Assembly (NCBI GenBank): GCA_900468285.1
Contig: UBTF01000005.1
Span: forward strand, 186,001-250,000
DNA: 64,000 nt
Direction: 5' to 3'
DNA from: Hyphomicrobiales bacterium
GTDB taxonomy: Bacteria > Pseudomonadota > Alphaproteobacteria > Rhizobiales > Rhizobiaceae
Shown here: positions 1 through 9,109 of the stretch, piece by piece
Layout of the letters: each line of letters begins with the position of its first letter
Numbering within the stretch: the first letter of the stretch is position 1
Notes under the pieces: model-generated
Seen by the model: only the letters and a program-made list of their open reading frames with translations
The model's database searches: none
What the model was told of the DNA's origin: nothing
Translations under genes and position numbers: made by a program

Positions 1-236
1 ATATCGTCGAATGCATGCGGCTCATCGATGAGTGTCATATCGACATGCGCAATGAAAAAATCAGGATTGGCGCTCTCGAACACCAGCACGCGAATGTCGG
101 AGCGATCGCGCATCGTCAAAAGCACATGGCGCAGTTCTTTCATCAACGCGACATCGAGAACGTTCACCGGTGGATTGTGAATCGTGATCGTTGCCACACC
201 TTTTTCAGAGAACAAATTGAGACGTTCTAACTTCAT
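1..236 (-). CDS. Enoyl-CoA hydratase/isomerase family protein (N-terminal part, cut by window edge)
   Basis: The reverse strand reads from an ATG at 236 without a stop to base 1, about 78 residues. The translation begins MKLERLNLFSEKGVATITI and continues with NPPVNVLD, the standard opening of the crotonase fold (beta strand, then N-P-x-x-N-x-L/M), followed by MKEL and the strand VRVLVFESA. Family members hydrate or isomerise acyl-CoA thioesters in the cytoplasm, but several related enzymes cleave aromatic side chains, so the substrate cannot be told. It is divergent from the HxlR-type regulator starting near 349-410, which is a natural candidate for its control. The active-site half lies outside the window. 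Confidence 0.8.
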   Translation of the reverse strand, partial: MKLERLNLFSEKGVATITIHNPPVNVLDVALMKELRHVLLTMRDRSDIRVLVFESANPDFFIAHVDMTLIDEPHAFDD

Positions 237-409
237 TTTTCCATCCCTGGCTGTACTGAAAATGAGCCCGCGCAGCGGACTTGCCTGCTCGATACAAGAT
301 GGTATTCGTTATATTAGTCGTCAATTACGCACTTGAAACATACCTAGGATGATGGAGAATACCGATTAGCGACGTAGAGATTGTTTATCGAGCGGACTGT
401 CCAAGCCGC

Positions 410-730
410 GTGATTCTTGATCAAATTGCTGATAAATGGTCGATGATGGTGCTGGAGGTTTTAAACGAGCCGAAACGCTTCAACGCCATCAAGCGGCAGT
501 TGGACGGCGTCACACAAAGGGTTTTGACACAGACGTTACGCAAGCTGGAACGCAATGGCATGATCACGCGTCGGGTTTTGCCCGGACGCGTGCTTGGTGT
601 AGAATATGCCTTGAGTCCGCTTGGTCAGTCACTGAAAGAGCCCTTTTCGACGCTCTTTCAGTGGACTTTGGCCAACATCGACACCATAGAAGACTGCCAG
701 CGGAAGTTTGACACGCAGCATTCTCACTGA
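410..730 (+). CDS. HxlR-family transcriptional regulator, 5' end apparently frameshifted
   Basis: The product is a small MarR/HxlR-type winged helix. LDQIADKWSMMVLEVL, the RFNAIKRQL turn, the recognition helix TQRVLTQTLRKLERNGMI and the wing (RRVLPGRVLGVEYALSPLG) are all present. HxlR proteins are about 110-130 residues and usually start with a stretch ending in ADCPSR that carries a conserved cysteine. Here ADCPSR is encoded in frame just upstream of the GTG at 410, but no good start codon leads into it. ATG ATG at 349-354 reads MMENTD and then stops at 367-369; removing one T near 366-367 would join it to SDVEIVYRADCPSR. Either the gene is disrupted or translation starts at 410 and gives a shortened protein. 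It lies divergently beside the crotonase gene. Confidence 0.75.
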   Translation: MILDQIADKWSMMVLEVLNEPKRFNAIKRQLDGVTQRVLTQTLRKLERNGMITRRVLPGRVLGVEYALSPLGQSLKEPFSTLFQWTLANIDTIEDCQRKFDTQHSH

Positions 731-885
731 CCAAAAGTCGCAGGCGGCCAGACATTTACGGTTCGCGTTCTAGCAAATCAGCTAGGAAAAAAATCTACAG
801 CGTCTGAAACTTAAATGAGCATGTGCGTCTGACCGTTACCGCTTATTTTCTTTCCGAACCATGACCCTGCAAACGGAGGACGCCC

Positions 886-1800
886 TTGATATTCGACGGC
901 AGAATAATCGCGGGCATTACTGTGTTCGTCGCTGTTGCCAAAACAGGCAGCTATGCGAAGGCAGGCGAACAGCTTGGCTTGTCGAGGTCGGGGATTGGAA
1001 AAGCGATCGGCCGGCTCGAAGACCGAACCGGCATGCGGCTGTTCGACCGCAACTCACGCGCGATCAAACTGACCGATCAGGGACGAACTTTTCTGGATGA
1101 GACAACTCCGTTGCTCGAGGCACTGGGACGGACTGCAAGACCCGCTTCGGCAACGAATGTCAGGGGGCGATTGCGCGTATCGACAGACGGTGCGTTGGGT
1201 CCCTATCTCCTGATCCCGATCCTGCCTGATTTTCTCGCGGACAACCCTCAGGTAAAGGTCGATTTGTTTGTACGAGACCGGATCGACAATCTACTTTCAG
1301 AAGGTGTCGATGCCGCAATCCGGTTCGGAGAGCCCAAATCCAACGATCTCGACAAGCAGCTCCTGCTGACAAGCCGCGTGGTCACCTGCGCAAGTTCGGC
1401 CTATATTGAGCGGTTCGGCAGACCGTCTGCTCCTGGCGACATTCTGGGCAATCATCGCTGTATTCGTATGATCGACGCGACAACCGGCAAGCCTTACGCA
1501 TGGGATTTTGTCAATGCGACAGGGGAACGGCAGTCGATTTCCCCAGATTGTGGCCTAACCCTGAATGATGCGCCGTCGCTTGTCGCGGCGGCTCTGAATG
1601 GTTACGGCATCGTTCGCCTGCTCGACTTCGTTGCGAAAGAACTCATTCTCAAAGGGGAATTGGTAGAGGTGATGCCGGAGTGGAACCATTTTTACTGGCC
1701 CGCTTTCATTTACACGTCTGTCGATGAATACAAATCTCCAGCAGTCGAGGCTTTTAAGCAGTTTGCGCTGTCGCGCTTAAAGCGGCCAGCCGCTAAGTGA
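886..1800 (+). CDS. LysR-family transcriptional regulator
   Basis: This is a full-length LysR regulator of 304 residues. The N-terminal winged helix-turn-helix spans about residues 8-66 (FVAVAKTGSYAKAGEQLGLS, then IGKAIGRLEDRTGMRLFDR). The effector-binding domain begins about residue 92 with GRLRVSTDG and carries DAAIRFGEP, the class in which small aromatic effectors are common. The TTG start at 886 is chosen because GGAGGA lies just upstream (about 876-881) and the first residues align with family N-termini. It is followed in the same direction, after about 290 bases, by the first molybdenum hydroxylase operon, a plausible target. The effector is unknown. Confidence 0.9.
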   Translation: MIFDGRIIAGITVFVAVAKTGSYAKAGEQLGLSRSGIGKAIGRLEDRTGMRLFDRNSRAIKLTDQGRTFLDETTPLLEALGRTARPASATNVRGRLRVSTDGALGPYLLIPILPDFLADNPQVKVDLFVRDRIDNLLSEGVDAAIRFGEPKSNDLDKQLLLTSRVVTCASSAYIERFGRPSAPGDILGNHRCIRMIDATTGKPYAWDFVNATGERQSISPDCGLTLNDAPSLVAAALNGYGIVRLLDFVAKELILKGELVEVMPEWNHFYWPAFIYTSVDEYKSPAVEAFKQFALSRLKRPAAK

Positions 1801-2089
1801 GCCGGACCAGCACCAAGAACGTCTGATTCCGCTGCCACAGGGCACGACCGCCCCCTGTTGGCCAAGACTGTCCATGCCACTTGCTAGGGCGAGGCGGCGC
1901 GAAAACGCGACGCACCAAGCGTCCCATGTTTGGTGCTTCGATACTGGCCGTCCGCAATCTTTCTCGCCTTTCTGTCCGCGTTGCAGCGACAAATTGGCGC
2001 GAAACATTCCAAGCCGTTGAGCTATTTCTATCCCCGCACGGCAAGACCTTCGATCCGCATGCCGACGGAGCGAACTACGGAGTTATTGG
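1801..2089 (+). other. Intergenic region upstream of the first molybdenum hydroxylase operon
   Basis: This stretch of about 290 bases has short open frames on both strands, but none has a recognisable domain or a convincing ribosome site. It should hold the promoter and possible regulator sites for the downstream operon. The only clear signal is GGAG at 2079-2082, seven bases before the ATG at 2090. Confidence 0.5.
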
Positions 2090-4303
2090 ATGGGATCAAA
2101 CTTTTCGCACGCATCGTTACCCGAGAGTTCAGCAGCGCCGCACTTCTCGTCATTGGTACGCACTGATGCGCCTTTCAAAGTGGTCGGTGCGGCAAAATAT
2201 ACCGCCGACCACAAGGTGGACAATCTCACCCATGCCGCCCTCGTATGTAGCCCGATCGCCCGCGGACGCGTCGTCTCAATTGATCTCGACACTGCAATGC
2301 AATGCCAAGGTGTCCTGGGTGTTGTCTCACATTTGAACGCAGCGGAACTGCGCGGTGATGCTGCACCCACTTGGCCAACGACGCCTGAAGAAATACTGCG
2401 CCGACCAGATCATGGCGCAAGCCTCACGCTGGCGGATTCGACCATTCGCTATGCAGGCCAGCCAGTCGCAGCCGTCATCGCAGATTCGCTTGAAAACGCA
2501 GTCTATGCCGCACACGCGCTCAAGATCGAATATTTTGAAGATCATCTCCAGGTGGGGTTGGAGGCGCATGCGCACCAAGCACGCGAACCGCAGACCGGAC
2601 AAATTCCAGGCGGTGAACCGGCGACGTCCCAGCGGGGCAACGTGGATGATGCGCTCAAAGCCGCATCTGTCATCGTAAGCGAGACTTATAGATCACCTGC
2701 CGCCCATCATAATCCAATAGAAGCGCCCGCAACGCTTGCCATGTGGGAAGATAGAAAACTGATCGTCTATGACGCCAATCAGGGTCCTCACATCGTCGCC
2801 GCTGCCCTCGCAAGCGCATTCGGCCTGGAAAAAGAAAAAGTGCGGGTTGTTTCAAAATTTGTAGGCGGCGCCTTCGGCTGCAAGCTTCAGCTTTGGCCTC
2901 ACGGATATATCGCGGCGCTGGCATCGCGCCTCGTAGAGCGACCCGTAAAATTGGTTCTGACCCGACCGCAGATGTTCACGGGTGTTGGGCACCGTCCGGA
3001 ACTGGTTCAGCACGTCACATTAGGGGCCGATGAGAAAGGCCAGCTTCTGGCCATAAAACACGAGGCTTTCGTTCAAAGCGGAATGGTCGATGAATATGTC
3101 GAAGGCTGTGTCGGCAGGACGCGTAGCCGCTATGCCTGTACCAATGTTTCCGTCACGACGAAATTGGTACACCTTAATTTCCCCGCTGGCACCTCCATGC
3201 GCGCACCGGGAAAAAGTACCGGGTCGTTCGCACTCGAAACCGCTATGGACGAGCTTGCTGTCAGACTGCAGATCGACCCTGTCGATCTTCGCCTGCGAAA
3301 CTTCGCGTCCGAAGACCCGGATTCGGGTAAACCCTGGTCAAGCACGGCATTGAAGCAGTGCTACGAGGTCGGAGCATCGCGGTTTGGTTGGCGAGCAGGC
3401 GCAGAACGTCGCGGTAGACGTGAGGGGCGGCTTCTCATTGGCCATGGAATGGCATGCGGAAGTTACCCACGATACGCGTCTGCCGCAACCGCGCGGGTTG
3501 TGCTTTATCCCTCCGGGCATGCCGTCATTGCCACCGGACTTTCGGAGATTGGCACGGGAAATACGACGGTGATGCCGCGGATTGTCTCGGAGGCACTAGG
3601 GATACCAGCCGAAAACGTGGAACTACAGTTTGGGGATACCGACCTGCCCTTCGCCCCGCAAGCCGGGGGGTCACGTATCGTCGCAAGCGTTGGACGAGCA
3701 ATTTTGCTGGCGTGTGAAGACCTGAAGGCAAAGCTACGGTCTCTCACATCATCCTCGCCGGATGTCGGTAACGACCAACTTCTGGGGGCTCTGTTGAAAA
3801 CCGACACCGGATCCATTGAAGGATTTGGAAGTTTTTCCCCTGATGGCGCTCTGCCGGTGAGCGTCGAAAGCAATGCGGCACATTTTTGCGAGGTGGTTGT
3901 CGATCCGGATTTCGGCTCTATTCGGGTCCGACGTTTTGTCAGCGCAATTGATGTCGGTCAGGTCCTCAGCCCGGTGACGGCGAAATCCCAGATCATAGGG
4001 GCGGCCACGATGGGGATCGGTCAGGCACTTTGGGAAGCAACGCATATCGACGACCGGTTCGGCCGATACATCAACACTGACCTTGGCGAATATCTTGTTC
4101 CTGTAAACGCCGACATTCCCGACATCGATGTCGCATTTGTTGGGCTCCCCGATCCCGGCACCGGCGTTCTGGGCGCAAAAAGCGCCGGTGAGATCGGGAT
4201 CGTCGGCGTTGCCGCTGCCATTGCAAATGCCGTTTACGACGCAACGGGCTGCCGGGCGCGCGCCCTTCCTATTCAGTTCGATAAGCTCAACTACGAGGGA
4301 TGA
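2090..4303 (+). CDS. Molybdenum hydroxylase, molybdopterin-binding large subunit (operon 1)
   Basis: At 737 residues this matches the large subunit of three-component PaoABC-type aldehyde oxidoreductases. The first domain (KVVGAAKYTADH near residue 30) is the aldehyde oxidase/xanthine dehydrogenase a/b hammerhead. Cofactor-binding motifs follow: GGAFGCKL near 257, RAPGKSTGSFALETAMDELA near 370, and GAKSAGEIG near 694 with the catalytic glutamate. The usual motif is G-x-K-G-x-G-E; here SAGE replaces GxGE but the Glu remains. The ATG is supported by GGAG seven bases upstream. It would oxidise an aldehyde or N-heterocycle using water, passing electrons to the Fe-S and FAD subunits encoded at 4624 and 5157. 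Placing the large subunit first is unlike operons 2 and 3. Confidence 0.93.
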   Translation: MGSNFSHASLPESSAAPHFSSLVRTDAPFKVVGAAKYTADHKVDNLTHAALVCSPIARGRVVSIDLDTAMQCQGVLGVVSHLNAAELRGDAAPTWPTTPEEILRRPDHGASLTLADSTIRYAGQPVAAVIADSLENAVYAAHALKIEYFEDHLQVGLEAHAHQAREPQTGQIPGGEPATSQRGNVDDALKAASVIVSETYRSPAAHHNPIEAPATLAMWEDRKLIVYDANQGPHIVAAALASAFGLEKEKVRVVSKFVGGAFGCKLQLWPHGYIAALASRLVERPVKLVLTRPQMFTGVGHRPELVQHVTLGADEKGQLLAIKHEAFVQSGMVDEYVEGCVGRTRSRYACTNVSVTTKLVHLNFPAGTSMRAPGKSTGSFALETAMDELAVRLQIDPVDLRLRNFASEDPDSGKPWSSTALKQCYEVGASRFGWRAGAERRGRREGRLLIGHGMACGSYPRYASAATARVVLYPSGHAVIATGLSEIGTGNTTVMPRIVSEALGIPAENVELQFGDTDLPFAPQAGGSRIVASVGRAILLACEDLKAKLRSLTSSSPDVGNDQLLGALLKTDTGSIEGFGSFSPDGALPVSVESNAAHFCEVVVDPDFGSIRVRRFVSAIDVGQVLSPVTAKSQIIGAATMGIGQALWEATHIDDRFGRYINTDLGEYLVPVNADIPDIDVAFVGLPDPGTGVLGAKSAGEIGIVGVAAAIANAVYDATGCRARALPIQFDKLNYEG

Positions 4304-4306
4304 TCA

Positions 4307-4615
4307 ATGAAGCATTATATTCTCTTTATGGAATTCGGTGAGAGCTATGAAGCACGCAGACCCGAGTTTCGGAACGCTCATCTTGAAAAGGCCTGGGCCG
4401 CTGTCGACAGGGGCGAACTCATTCTTGCGGGTGCTCTCACGGATCCGCTCGATACCGGCGTCATCCTTTTCAAGGCAGACAGCATCGACGTCGTTGAGAA
4501 ATTCGCCAAGAAAGACCCCTACATCAACAATGGACTTGTACGCAGCTGGCGCATACGGGAATGGGCGACAGTTGTCGGACCCGAAGCATCGTCCATCATT
4601 CGGCCTGATGAGTGA
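4307..4615 (+). CDS. YciI-like protein
   Basis: The 102-residue product has the YCII-related fold, a dimeric ferredoxin-like alpha/beta barrel. It starts KHYILFMEF, has R-N-A-H-L near residue 25, then GELILAGALTDP and a second strand GVILFKADS, and ends with the YINNGLVRSWRIREW segment typical of the family. The gene begins three bases after the stop of the large-subunit gene, with GAGG just upstream, and abuts the Fe-S subunit gene, so it is co-transcribed with the molybdenum hydroxylase. YciI proteins are small enzymes or binding proteins of mostly unknown reaction; a role in handling a reactive intermediate of the same pathway is inferred from position. Confidence 0.85.
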   Translation: MKHYILFMEFGESYEARRPEFRNAHLEKAWAAVDRGELILAGALTDPLDTGVILFKADSIDVVEKFAKKDPYINNGLVRSWRIREWATVVGPEASSIIRPDE

Positions 4616-4623
4616 GGTTCCGC

Positions 4624-5160
4624 ATGAACCAGGGTTCAAAGTCTGCATCGGATAAGATGGATGTAAGCCTTACCGTGAATGGTGTCGACGTTCTACTGCA
4701 CGTCGATCCTCGAATGACGTTGCTGGACGCGCTGCGAGATATTGTTGGTTTGACCGGCACAAAGAAGGGTTGCGATCAGGGGCAGTGCGGAGCCTGCACC
4801 GTACTTGTCGGAGGCCGACGCATAAACAGTTGTCTATCCTTCGTCGTGATGCATGAGGGCGATGACATTACGACGATCGAGGGACTGGGCTCCTTGAATG
4901 ACCTGCATCCGATGCAGGCGGCATTCGTGAAGCACGATGGTCTTCAATGCGGCTATTGCACACCCGGTCAAATCTGTTCGGCGGTCGGGGCACTCAAAGA
5001 ACTGCAGCGAGGCGTCCCGAGCCATGTCACGCAGGACATCAACCATCCTGACGGCTCTGACGAGGAAATCCGTGAGCGTATGAGCGGCAACATCTGTCGA
5101 TGCGCCGCCTACCCCAACATCGTCGCAGCGATCCGGGAAGTTTTGGAGACGGAACCATGA
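4624..5160 (+). CDS. Molybdenum hydroxylase, (2Fe-2S) subunit, no export signal (operon 1)
   Basis: This is the small electron-transfer subunit with two [2Fe-2S] clusters. The plant-ferredoxin-type cluster is bound by [11 protein letters not shown] and a later Cys in RINSC. The helical second domain has QCGYCTPGQ and [12 protein letters not shown]. The start was set at ATG 4624 (SD AGTGAGG at 4611-4617); a GTG at 4612 is in frame but would leave no room for a ribosome site. Unlike the matching subunits of operons 2 and 3, the N-terminus ([20 protein letters not shown]) has no twin-arginine or hydrophobic stretch, so this enzyme should stay in the cytoplasm. The gene overlaps the FAD-subunit gene by ATGA. 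Confidence 0.93.
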   Translation: MNQGSKSASDKMDVSLTVNGVDVLLHVDPRMTLLDALRDIVGLTGTKKGCDQGQCGACTVLVGGRRINSCLSFVVMHEGDDITTIEGLGSLNDLHPMQAAFVKHDGLQCGYCTPGQICSAVGALKELQRGVPSHVTQDINHPDGSDEEIRERMSGNICRCAAYPNIVAAIREVLETEP

Positions 5161-6143
5161 AATATTTCACCTATGAGCGGGTGTCGAATCCTGCTCAAGC
5201 AGTCGAGGCGTTCGCGCGAACACCCGGAGCAAGATATATTGCGGGAGGCACAAATCTCATCGATTTGATGAAGCTCAATATAGAAGCGCCTCCACACCTG
5301 ATCGATGTAAACCGCGTCGGTCTTGAACGTATAGAGGATACGGAAGAAGGCGGATTGCGGATTGGCGCTCTTGTTCGCAATACCGATGTCGCCACCGACG
5401 AGCGCGTCCGCACTGGCTATCCCGTTCTAGCGCGCGCTCTGGTATCGGGCGCATCGGGCCAATTGCGAAACAAGGCAACTGTTGGCGGAAATCTGCTCCA
5501 ACGCACACGATGCATGTATTTCTATTCCGCCGATCTTCCTTGCAACAAGCGGCAGCCAGGGTCCGGATGCGCCGCGCTGGAAGGACTTTCGCGTAATCTT
5601 GCCGTCATTGGTGGGAGCGATTCCTGTATTGCGACACATCCTTCCGATATGGCGGTCGCTCTCAGAGCACTGGATGCGGTTGTCGAGACTTTGAACCCCG
5701 ACGGTAACGCAAGGGAAATACCCATTGCGGAGCTGCATGTTCTTCCGGGGCAGACACCTCACATTGAGACCGGATTGCGGCCAGGTGAACTGATCACCGC
5801 CGTGAAGCTTCCGAAGCCTGTTGGAGGAACTCAGCGTTATCTCAAGCTTCGAGATCGGGCGTCATACGCATTCGCAAATGTGTCGATCGCATTGGTTGCG
5901 CATTTCGAAGGATCGAAGCTCACGGCGAGCCGTGTCGCTTTCGGAGGCGTGGCCCCCAAACCGTGGCGCGTTGAAATGGCAGAAAACGATATCTCAGCAA
6001 GCCCGAACCCAGCCGATCATGTCGCCGATATCGCGTTTAACGGGGCCATGCCGACGAAACACAACGCATTCAAGTTGCCGCTCGCACGTCGCGCTCTCTC
6101 AGTTCTTTTCAGAGAAATGCAGCCTCATCCTGACGGGGTTTAA
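5157..6143 (+). CDS. Molybdenum hydroxylase, FAD-binding (and likely 4Fe-4S) subunit (operon 1)
   Basis: The 328-residue product has the FAD_binding_5 domain at the N-terminus ([16 protein letters not shown] near residue 24, the pyrophosphate-binding GGTN loop) and the CO dehydrogenase flavoprotein C-terminal domain. A cysteine-rich insert (RTRCMYF, PCNKR, GSGCAAL and [14 protein letters not shown], Cys near 119, 129, 138 and 157) is the pattern that binds an extra [4Fe-4S] cluster in PaoB-type subunits. It would take electrons from the 2Fe-2S subunit and give them to an acceptor. The start ATG overlaps the previous stop (ATGA at 5157-5160), which indicates coupled translation and one operon. 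Confidence 0.92.
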   Translation: MKYFTYERVSNPAQAVEAFARTPGARYIAGGTNLIDLMKLNIEAPPHLIDVNRVGLERIEDTEEGGLRIGALVRNTDVATDERVRTGYPVLARALVSGASGQLRNKATVGGNLLQRTRCMYFYSADLPCNKRQPGSGCAALEGLSRNLAVIGGSDSCIATHPSDMAVALRALDAVVETLNPDGNAREIPIAELHVLPGQTPHIETGLRPGELITAVKLPKPVGGTQRYLKLRDRASYAFANVSIALVAHFEGSKLTASRVAFGGVAPKPWRVEMAENDISASPNPADHVADIAFNGAMPTKHNAFKLPLARRALSVLFREMQPHPDGV

Positions 6144-6327
6144 AAAGGCGTCACTGAACACCGCATGTCGCGGCGCCTGTAGGATTGCTTACACCAGCTG
6201 AAACCATACCGGCAGTTGTTGTATGATGAATATGCCTCGATAAGACGGGTATCGCCGTACGCGAATACTGTCCGCCTTCACGTTCACTTTTTCATGACTC
6301 TATGATTCCAAAAACGTAGGAGAGACT

Positions 6328-7098
6328 ATGTATAATATTGCTTTGGCTTGGATCGCCGCTGCCCTTGTATTTTCTTCACCCGTTCAGGCAGCAGACACCG
6401 ACAAACCGACCATTGTTCTCGTTCACGGCGCTTTCGCCGATGGCGGCAGTTGGAATGGTGTCATCAAGTCTTTGACGAAAGACGGTTTTCGCACAGTGGC
6501 CGTCGCAAACCCCTTGCGCGGTGTGAAATCTGACGCCGGATACCTTTCCTCGATTATCGACAGCATCAAAACGCCTGTGGTGCTGGTCGGCCATTCCTAC
6601 GGCGGCTCGGTCATTTCCGTAGCGGCCGCAGGTCATACAAATGTAAAATCTCTCGTATTTGTTTCGGCCTTTGCACCCGACACCGGCGAGTCAGCCGTAA
6701 CACTTTCCGGCAAGTACCCCGGGAGTTCCCTGGCATCGGCTCTGGCCGAGCCTGTTGGATTGGCCGGGGGAGGATCGGATCTTTATATCGATCAGAAGAA
6801 GTTTCATCAGCAGTTCGCACACGACGTTTCCCGCAACGAAGCGGCGCTGATGGCCGCAACGCAGCGACCTGTAACGAACGCCGCTCTCGACGAGCCATCA
6901 GGCGAGCCTGCCTGGAAAACAATTCCCTCATGGTTCATCTATGGAAGTGGCGACAAGAACATTCCACCAGCGAGCATGAAGTTCATGGCTGATCGCGCCG
7001 GTTCCAAACAGACGGTTGTCATCCCCGACGCATCCCACGTTGTGATGGTTTCTCATCCGAAAGCGGTTGCAGACCTGATCAAAAAAGCTGCGAAGTAA
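6328..7098 (+). CDS. Exported alpha/beta hydrolase (EstC/AB-hydrolase type)
   Basis: The 256-residue protein has a Sec signal peptide (hydrophobic residues 4-19, cleavage after PVQA near 21), so it is periplasmic. The fold is a small alpha/beta hydrolase: HGAFADGGSW carries the oxyanion turn, GHSYGGS near residue 90 the nucleophile elbow, GSGDKNIP near 208 the acid and ASHVVMVSHP near 235 the catalytic His. AGGAG sits shortly before the ATG. Related proteins are called salicylate esterase-like or generic hydrolases; the substrate is unknown. It stands alone, 184 bases after operon 1, and may hydrolyse an ester feeding the neighbouring aldehyde-oxidising enzymes. Confidence 0.88.
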   Translation: MYNIALAWIAAALVFSSPVQAADTDKPTIVLVHGAFADGGSWNGVIKSLTKDGFRTVAVANPLRGVKSDAGYLSSIIDSIKTPVVLVGHSYGGSVISVAAAGHTNVKSLVFVSAFAPDTGESAVTLSGKYPGSSLASALAEPVGLAGGGSDLYIDQKKFHQQFAHDVSRNEAALMAATQRPVTNAALDEPSGEPAWKTIPSWFIYGSGDKNIPPASMKFMADRAGSKQTVVIPDASHVVMVSHPKAVADLIKKAAK

Positions 7099-7198
7099 CA
7101 ATTGCATCGGGACGCGCGAGGCAATCGTGTGTCCCGATATCTCTAAGAACCAGCGTCGTACGCATGCACGAAGCGCGAATTATTGGAAGGTTCTTTAC

Positions 7199-7891
7199 AT
7201 GACCACAAAAAACGCACTCTCGGTTGGATTTCTTCTTTTCCCGCAATTGACCCAGCTCGACCTTACCGGACCTTACGAGGTCTTTGCGCGAGCTCCAGAT
7301 ATGACCGTTCATCTCATTTGGAAAAATCGTGAACCCGTTTTGTCGGACTCAAATTTGGCGATTGTGCCCACCACGACATTTGCCGAATGCCCACCCATCG
7401 ACATCATATGCGTGCCCGGTGGACCGGGCCAGGTCGATCTGATGGAAGACCAGGAAACATTGGCTTTCCTGAAGCGCGTTGCGAGCACCGCAAAACTCGT
7501 AACGTCCGTCTGCACAGGCTCACTGATCCTTGGCGCTGCCGGGCTGTTGAAAGGCTATCGTGCAACATCGCACTGGTCTTCGATTGATCAGCTATCGCTG
7601 CTGGGTGCGGAGCCTGTACACGAGCGCGTCGTATGGGACAGAAACCGCGTCACTGGCGCCGGGGTTACGTCAGGCATAGATTTCGCCTTGACCGTCGTCG
7701 CGGATCTTTACGGCAGCGATATTGCACAGGGGATTCAGCTCGCGCTCGAGTATGATCCAAAGCCGCCATTCAAGACAGGATCGCCTGCCGAGGCACCCGA
7801 AGCTTTGGTAGAGGCCGCCAGAAGCGCCATGGTGGCGCCGCTTGCCAGAAGACGCGCTGTCACAGAACGGGCAGCAAAAGGCCTGCTTTGA
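7199..7891 (+). CDS. inhA: DJ-1/PfpI-family protein, isonitrile hydratase-like
   Basis: The 230-residue product is a class I glutamine amidotransferase-like protein of the DJ-1/PfpI group. It shares the features of Pseudomonas isonitrile hydratase along its whole length: TQLDLTGPYEVFAR, CVPGGPGQVDLMED, the nucleophile elbow SVCTGSLILGAAGLLKG (Cys near residue 104), ATSHW, RVTGAGVTSGIDFAL and the LEYDPKPPF segment near the end. The family enzyme hydrates isonitriles to N-substituted formamides in the cytoplasm. The ATG at 7199 is preferred over an in-frame ATG at 7127 because GGAAGG lies eight bases before it and family proteins start there. An AraC-type regulator follows at once, likely for this gene. 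The exact substrate is inferred from similarity only. Confidence 0.85.
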   Translation: MTTKNALSVGFLLFPQLTQLDLTGPYEVFARAPDMTVHLIWKNREPVLSDSNLAIVPTTTFAECPPIDIICVPGGPGQVDLMEDQETLAFLKRVASTAKLVTSVCTGSLILGAAGLLKGYRATSHWSSIDQLSLLGAEPVHERVVWDRNRVTGAGVTSGIDFALTVVADLYGSDIAQGIQLALEYDPKPPFKTGSPAEAPEALVEAARSAMVAPLARRRAVTERAAKGLL

Positions 7892-7978
7892 GCAGGTGAG
7901 CGAAAACCCGAAAAACCAGCAAGTGCTTTGCAAAGCAAACACCTGGAATTTGGCACATCTGCGAAAGAGTTGAATCTG

Positions 7979-8902
7979 ATGGAAACCCGGCAGCCTCGCT
8001 TCGATCCAGAGAGTTTGCTCTCATCCGAGTCCCAGCCATGTAGCCTGATGCAGTCCAGCAGAACACTGGATTGGTCCGACCTGTTGCTCGATGTCCAGCG
8101 AGGGTATGGGCAGTCGAGCATCTTCGAGACACACAGCACCGGCGACATCTCACTGGTGGTCAAGCTTAAAGGTTGCTCGTCCGTGAAGGTTCTGACGAAT
8201 GGACGATGGCAGCATGCATTTTACGAGGTCGGATGCGGCGGTCTCACGGCCAGACACCAGACCAATCGGCTACAATTTGAGGTTCAAAAAAGTGACCCTT
8301 TCGCGGAAACGGCTCACCTCTATCTCGCTCAAGTGGTCCTTGACGAGGTTGCAGAAGATTATCGCCGCATCGGTGCTCGCGACATCGATAGACACCTGAA
8401 TGCATTGGTGTTCTCCGACGAAACGATTTTTCATACGACCTTGGCACTCACGCGCGCCCTTACCGCTGGTGCGCCAAGCCTTTATGCCGAACAAACCGTC
8501 AGTTTTCTGAGTGCCCATCTGCTTTCGCAGCATGCCGCGTGGTGGAACCCTGACAATGATGGCCGTACGAGCCACCAGCTTACGGACCGTCGTCTAAGAC
8601 GGGCAGTGGAATACATGTCCGTCTCATTGGACTTGCCACTAACGCTTCACGACATCGCGGCCGAGGCGGGTCTGAGTAAACATCACTTCCTGCGTGAGTT
8701 CCGCGCGGTGACAGGTTCGACACCGTTCAAATACCTCCAAAAATTGCGACTGGAGACGGCGCGACGGCTGCTGCGGACGTCGCAGCTTCCTGTCGCCGAA
8801 ATCGGTTATCGATGCGGGTTCACGCGTGCCAGCAATTTCTCAACGGTCTTCACCAATCATTTTGGAGCGACGCCGACCGTCTACAGATCGACCGCAGGAT
8901 AG
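7979..8902 (+). CDS. AraC-family transcriptional regulator
   Basis: The protein has about 307 residues. Its C-terminal third is a two-helix-turn-helix AraC/XylS DNA-binding domain: LTLHDIAAEAGLSKHHFLRE, then TPFKYLQKLRLETARRLL, and a second helix-turn-helix in VAEIGYRCGFTRASNFSTVF. The N-terminal part is a divergent effector or dimerisation domain without a clear family. The start is uncertain: an ATG at 7979 is used, while a TTG at 7928 in frame would add 17 residues; neither has a strong ribosome site. It lies 87 bases after the isonitrile-hydratase-like gene, same strand. Confidence 0.85.
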   Translation: METRQPRFDPESLLSSESQPCSLMQSSRTLDWSDLLLDVQRGYGQSSIFETHSTGDISLVVKLKGCSSVKVLTNGRWQHAFYEVGCGGLTARHQTNRLQFEVQKSDPFAETAHLYLAQVVLDEVAEDYRRIGARDIDRHLNALVFSDETIFHTTLALTRALTAGAPSLYAEQTVSFLSAHLLSQHAAWWNPDNDGRTSHQLTDRRLRRAVEYMSVSLDLPLTLHDIAAEAGLSKHHFLREFRAVTGSTPFKYLQKLRLETARRLLRTSQLPVAEIGYRCGFTRASNFSTVFTNHFGATPTVYRSTAG

Positions 8903-9109
8903 ACCGTGAGAAGCGCCTCTCCGGTGCGCGGCAAACACTGACCGGATTGTAAGTTTGCGCAATCCAACAACCTTAAACCCACAGCAGTTGGGGACTTTCG
9001 TCATATTGCTAATTGATTTCGCAGGATCGGCAAATGGCAGAAACAGACTGGAAGACCAGACGGTCGCAGATAATGATGGGAAGTTCGCAGTCATATTCTT
9101 TGGAGCTCA

